Shown: one piece after another, positions 61,918 through 64,000 of the stretch
Layout: each line of letters opens with the position of its first letter
Numbering within the stretch: position 1 is the stretch's first letter
From: Cyathus striatus
Taxonomy: Eukaryota > Basidiomycota > Agaricomycetes > Agaricales > Nidulariaceae
NCBI GenBank assembly: GCA_025738555.1
Contig: JAOVFP010000005.1
Coordinates: forward strand, 3,100,001-3,164,000
Length of the DNA: 64,000 nucleotides
Direction of reading: 5' to 3'
Program-made: the position numbers and the translations under genes
The notes under the pieces: model-generated
Told to the model about the DNA's origin: nothing
The model's database searches: none
What the model saw: only the letters and a program-made list of their open reading frames with translations

Positions 61918-62963
61918 ATGTCCGTGCTGCGGAGACTCCAGTCTTCGACAACAAGTCCTTCTTTCGTCGCGTCGATGCCTGGCCTGAAGGTCATAGGATG
62001 GATAGTCCACTGGCTTGCACAGCCTCATGGCCCGAGGTCCAACTCTAGCGAACAATGCGCAGCCCCAATTTCCACGAAGGCTTCAATTGACCAGGTGATC
62101 GACGAAGTTAACGAGATAATATATTCTACAAATGCTGACTCGGAACGGACTGAGTCCTCCGTCGTGTGTACTCGCCCACCAGAAAGCCTTGACGACATGA
62201 CTCCTGACACTGACAGCGAAATTTCCGTGACCGAGGTTTGTTTTTGGCTGTGAATGCAATATGTCCTTTAGACTGGTCTGACTAGCCTTTCTATTATAGA
62301 CCCTCGTATCTCCTTCGTACACTCCCTTACTTAATCGGAGGTCGTCCTGGAGCCCAATTTGTTCGGCGACTCCACATGCGGTGTCGCATTCGTCTTCGTC
62401 TAGGGTTTCGAAACGATCGCCTCGAGCTATTGACCCTAAGCGAAAATCTATGGTAAATGCTATCGACAATTACCTTGCTGTAAAGAAGCGCGTACACATG
62501 CAAATGCGGGACCAATTTCATCAAGTCCATGTCTTCTCTGAGAAGGTTACGTATCTCGATGCGGCGATCGAGCAGTGTGACGGAGGAGGTTATCACGTCA
62601 GTGTCCCCCGTTCCAAGGCCATTTTTACTTAAAGTTAAATGGGAAAGTTCTGACACATGCCGTAGCGTTCGACTGTCGATCCTGATACCGTCGCGTCAAC
62701 TCGATCGCGTTACTACACTGATAAGCAATCTGTGCTGCAGCAAATACAACAATGTTTCAAGAAAGTTCAAGAATTACAACTGGAATTAAGAGATGCTCAA
62801 GATCGACTGCAGCAGCTAGATGATGGCGGGGAAGAGGTACGCAGCTCAGTTTTAGAACATCTATGCTGGTTTCATGTTTCTTGTATCCCCTTAGGCAGCT
62901 ATCATTCGAGAATTCTTACAGACATTGGGACAGTCTGAGCAATGTACGGCATCTCCTATATGA
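61918..62963 (+). CDS. Hypothetical protein with C-terminal coiled coil
   Basis: Function unknown. Four exons, 61918-62235, 62300-62596, 62666-62836 and 62895-62963, all joined in phase 0, give 284 aa. The N-terminus (MSVLRRLQSSTTSPSF) is basic and Ser/Thr-rich and could be a weak mitochondrial-type leader, but this is not firm. It is followed by a short hydrophobic stretch (KVIGWIVHWLAQ), an acidic Ser/Thr region (SLDDMTPDTDSEISVTE) and a basic Ser-rich segment (SSSSRVSKRSPRAIDPKRKS). A helical part follows (MVNAIDNYLAVKKRVHMQMR), then a clear heptad-like coiled coil (VLQQIQQCFKKVQELQLEL, DAQDRLQQLDDGGEE) and a short tail. It is convergent with the phosphoesterase gene, 183 bases away. I do not recognise a family. 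Confidence 0.75.
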
Positions 62964-63146
62964 CTTTTCATGACACTTTCTTTTATCCTAACCTCTGTAT
63001 GCACTAATATTATTGTATGGACATTAGTTTATTCTACATTCTCTGTTCTTGTAGCTCATTCTTGTTTCTGCACCAATTTGCAGTCACAATATAGAATAAA
63101 TTATAAACGAGAGACATCTTTGAAACAAAATTGCAATAGCTATGAA

Positions 63147-64000
63147 TTAATACGCAGCACCCCAAATAGCACCTGCCCTGTCGACCGCGTCACCTTCCCT
63201 TCCCCAGAAACCAACAAGACCCCATTTGCCTCCAGAACCAGTATCGGTAGGAACGACAATAATAGTGCAGTCGCTGGTAGTCTTACCAGCTTGTACAGTC
63301 CTACCCTGATTGGTAGTAAGCTGAAGATAGAACACCCGAGTGTTATCGTTGTATAATCCGCTGCAGGTGTAAACCTTGACGATATACTCTCCGCTGTTCA
63401 AAGTGAGAGCGTTGGGGGTACCTCCGGTTCCACCATGAGTGACCGTACTGCTCGATCCGCTAGTGTACGTAACACCATAGGAAACAGCATCAACGCGGTT
63501 GCCGCCGCGAATGGTGACGGTTGTGATCTTGGGAACGGAAGAAGCCAACGTGGTAGCGACATCGTTGAAAGCGTCACCATGCGGGCCACCTACGGGATCT
63601 GCGAGGCGGATAGAAGAGGACAACTTCCACGTGAGCTTAGAGGAAATGGGATAGTGGTCGCTCAAGGGTGCTCCTGAAGAATTGACGAAAGCATCATTCT
63701 CGTTCGTGAAAGTTGAGGATTGGAACGAGAGATAGGGGCTGCCACGGACGAAAATCTTGTCTACAACCTCACACGCGACTTGCTCAGCTTGCGTGGTGCC
63801 TGAAGCAAAAGGGAAGTCACAAACGAGCGCATCGGCGCCAGATACGGGATAAACTCCTAGCCTGATGTTGGAAACCCACAGGTCGGTAACAGCATTATTA
63901 GAAATGAAGCTATGAAGAGCGTCGGAGTCACGGGTATAGCGCGAGTTAGTATCTCCCATAACGATGACTGGCATACCCTGAGACCATTGGGATATATAGC
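63147..64000 (-). CDS. Endonuclease/exonuclease/phosphatase fold with jacalin-like domain (N-terminus outside window)
   Basis: DNase I-like metallo-phosphoesterase fused to a C-terminal jacalin-related lectin domain. The frame is open from the right edge (64000) to the stop at 63147, about 284 residues, no intron seen. Near the left end of the visible protein VIVMGDTNSRYTR holds the Asp/Asn pair of the EEP active site. ALVCDFPFASGTTQAEQVAC and EVVDKIFVRGS follow, and SDHYPISSKLTW is the terminal catalytic SDH motif. From about residue 140 of the visible part a jacalin-like fold begins (DPVGGPHGDAFNDV, ITTVTIRGGNRVDAVSYGVT, VTHGGTGG, GLVGFWGREGDAVDRAGAIW). The first half of the EEP domain and any signal peptide lie outside the window. 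Substrate (nucleic acid, lipid or inositol phosphate) cannot be told; the lectin part suggests carbohydrate targeting. Confidence 0.9.
   Translation of the reverse strand, partial: YISQWSQGMPVIVMGDTNSRYTRDSDALHSFISNNAVTDLWVSNIRLGVYPVSGADALVCDFPFASGTTQAEQVACEVVDKIFVRGSPYLSFQSSTFTNENDAFVNSSGAPLSDHYPISSKLTWKLSSSIRLADPVGGPHGDAFNDVATTLASSVPKITTVTIRGGNRVDAVSYGVTYTSGSSSTVTHGGTGGTPNALTLNSGEYIVKVYTCSGLYNDNTRVFYLQLTTNQGRTVQAGKTTSDCTIIVVPTDTGSGGKWGLVGFWGREGDAVDRAGAIWGAAY

Noticed and set aside
1..64000. CRISPR arrays, rRNA genes, LTR retrotransposons
   Set aside because: No regularly spaced repeat-spacer pattern, no rRNA sequence and no paired long terminal repeats or reverse transcriptase motifs were seen.

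Overview
The window reads as nuclear DNA of a basidiomycete fungus, most likely an agaricomycete. This is inferred from dense short GT-AG introns (about 45-75 nt), a DUF6533 membrane protein, a Helitron carrying a Rep/PIF1 helicase, a siderophore-type MFS transporter, a family of secreted cutinases and a jacalin-tailed phosphoesterase. No species is claimed. Exon boundaries were worked out by hand from splice sites, reading-frame phase and family conservation.

Layout. 1-841 (-): five-exon DUF6533 membrane protein, cut by the left edge. 1479-6509 (+): eight-exon IML1/DEPDC5 homologue (GATOR1/SEACIT). 8079-8846 (-): five-exon NAA20/NAT3 acetyltransferase. 9614-10333 (+): cutinase 1. 10.3-20.7 kb: gene-poor, with one possible coding relic near 13.3 kb. 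20682-21635 (-): low-complexity hypothetical protein. 21.6-33.8 kb: a second gene-poor tract. 33.8-49.1 kb: the accessory part of the window, with cutinases 2, 3 and 4 (+), copies of an unrecognised gene family ('gene X', -) lying convergent to cutinases 2 and 4, a duplicated coding-like fragment, and a Helitron at about 37.3-43.5 kb, followed by a five-unit minisatellite. 50365-52612 (-): ten-exon siderophore-iron transporter with GATA-type iron-repressor motifs upstream. 54712-58218 (-): five-exon UBP3/USP10 deubiquitinase. 61918-62963 (+): four-exon coiled-coil hypothetical protein. 63147-64000 (-): endonuclease/exonuclease/phosphatase fold with a C-terminal jacalin-like domain, cut by the right edge.

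There are no operons. IML1 (TORC1 control), NAA20 (NatB) and UBP3 are conserved housekeeping genes with no visible functional link. The coherent theme is the accessory block: a cutinase family that grew by segmental duplication together with gene X and was then invaded by a Helitron. All four cutinases keep the Ser-Asp-His triad, the four disulfide cysteines and the same three-exon structure, with the first intron inside the catalytic serine codon. The Helitron's large protein is intact except for one in-frame TGA.

The best candidates for something undescribed are gene X (motif YFGxNAIxKRxPEGG) and its repeated pairing with cutinases. Exon structures of IML1, NAA20, the cutinases, the transporter, UBP3 and the Helitron are well supported because every phase closes. 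Gene X models, Helitron ends and the functions of the two hypothetical proteins are not settled.
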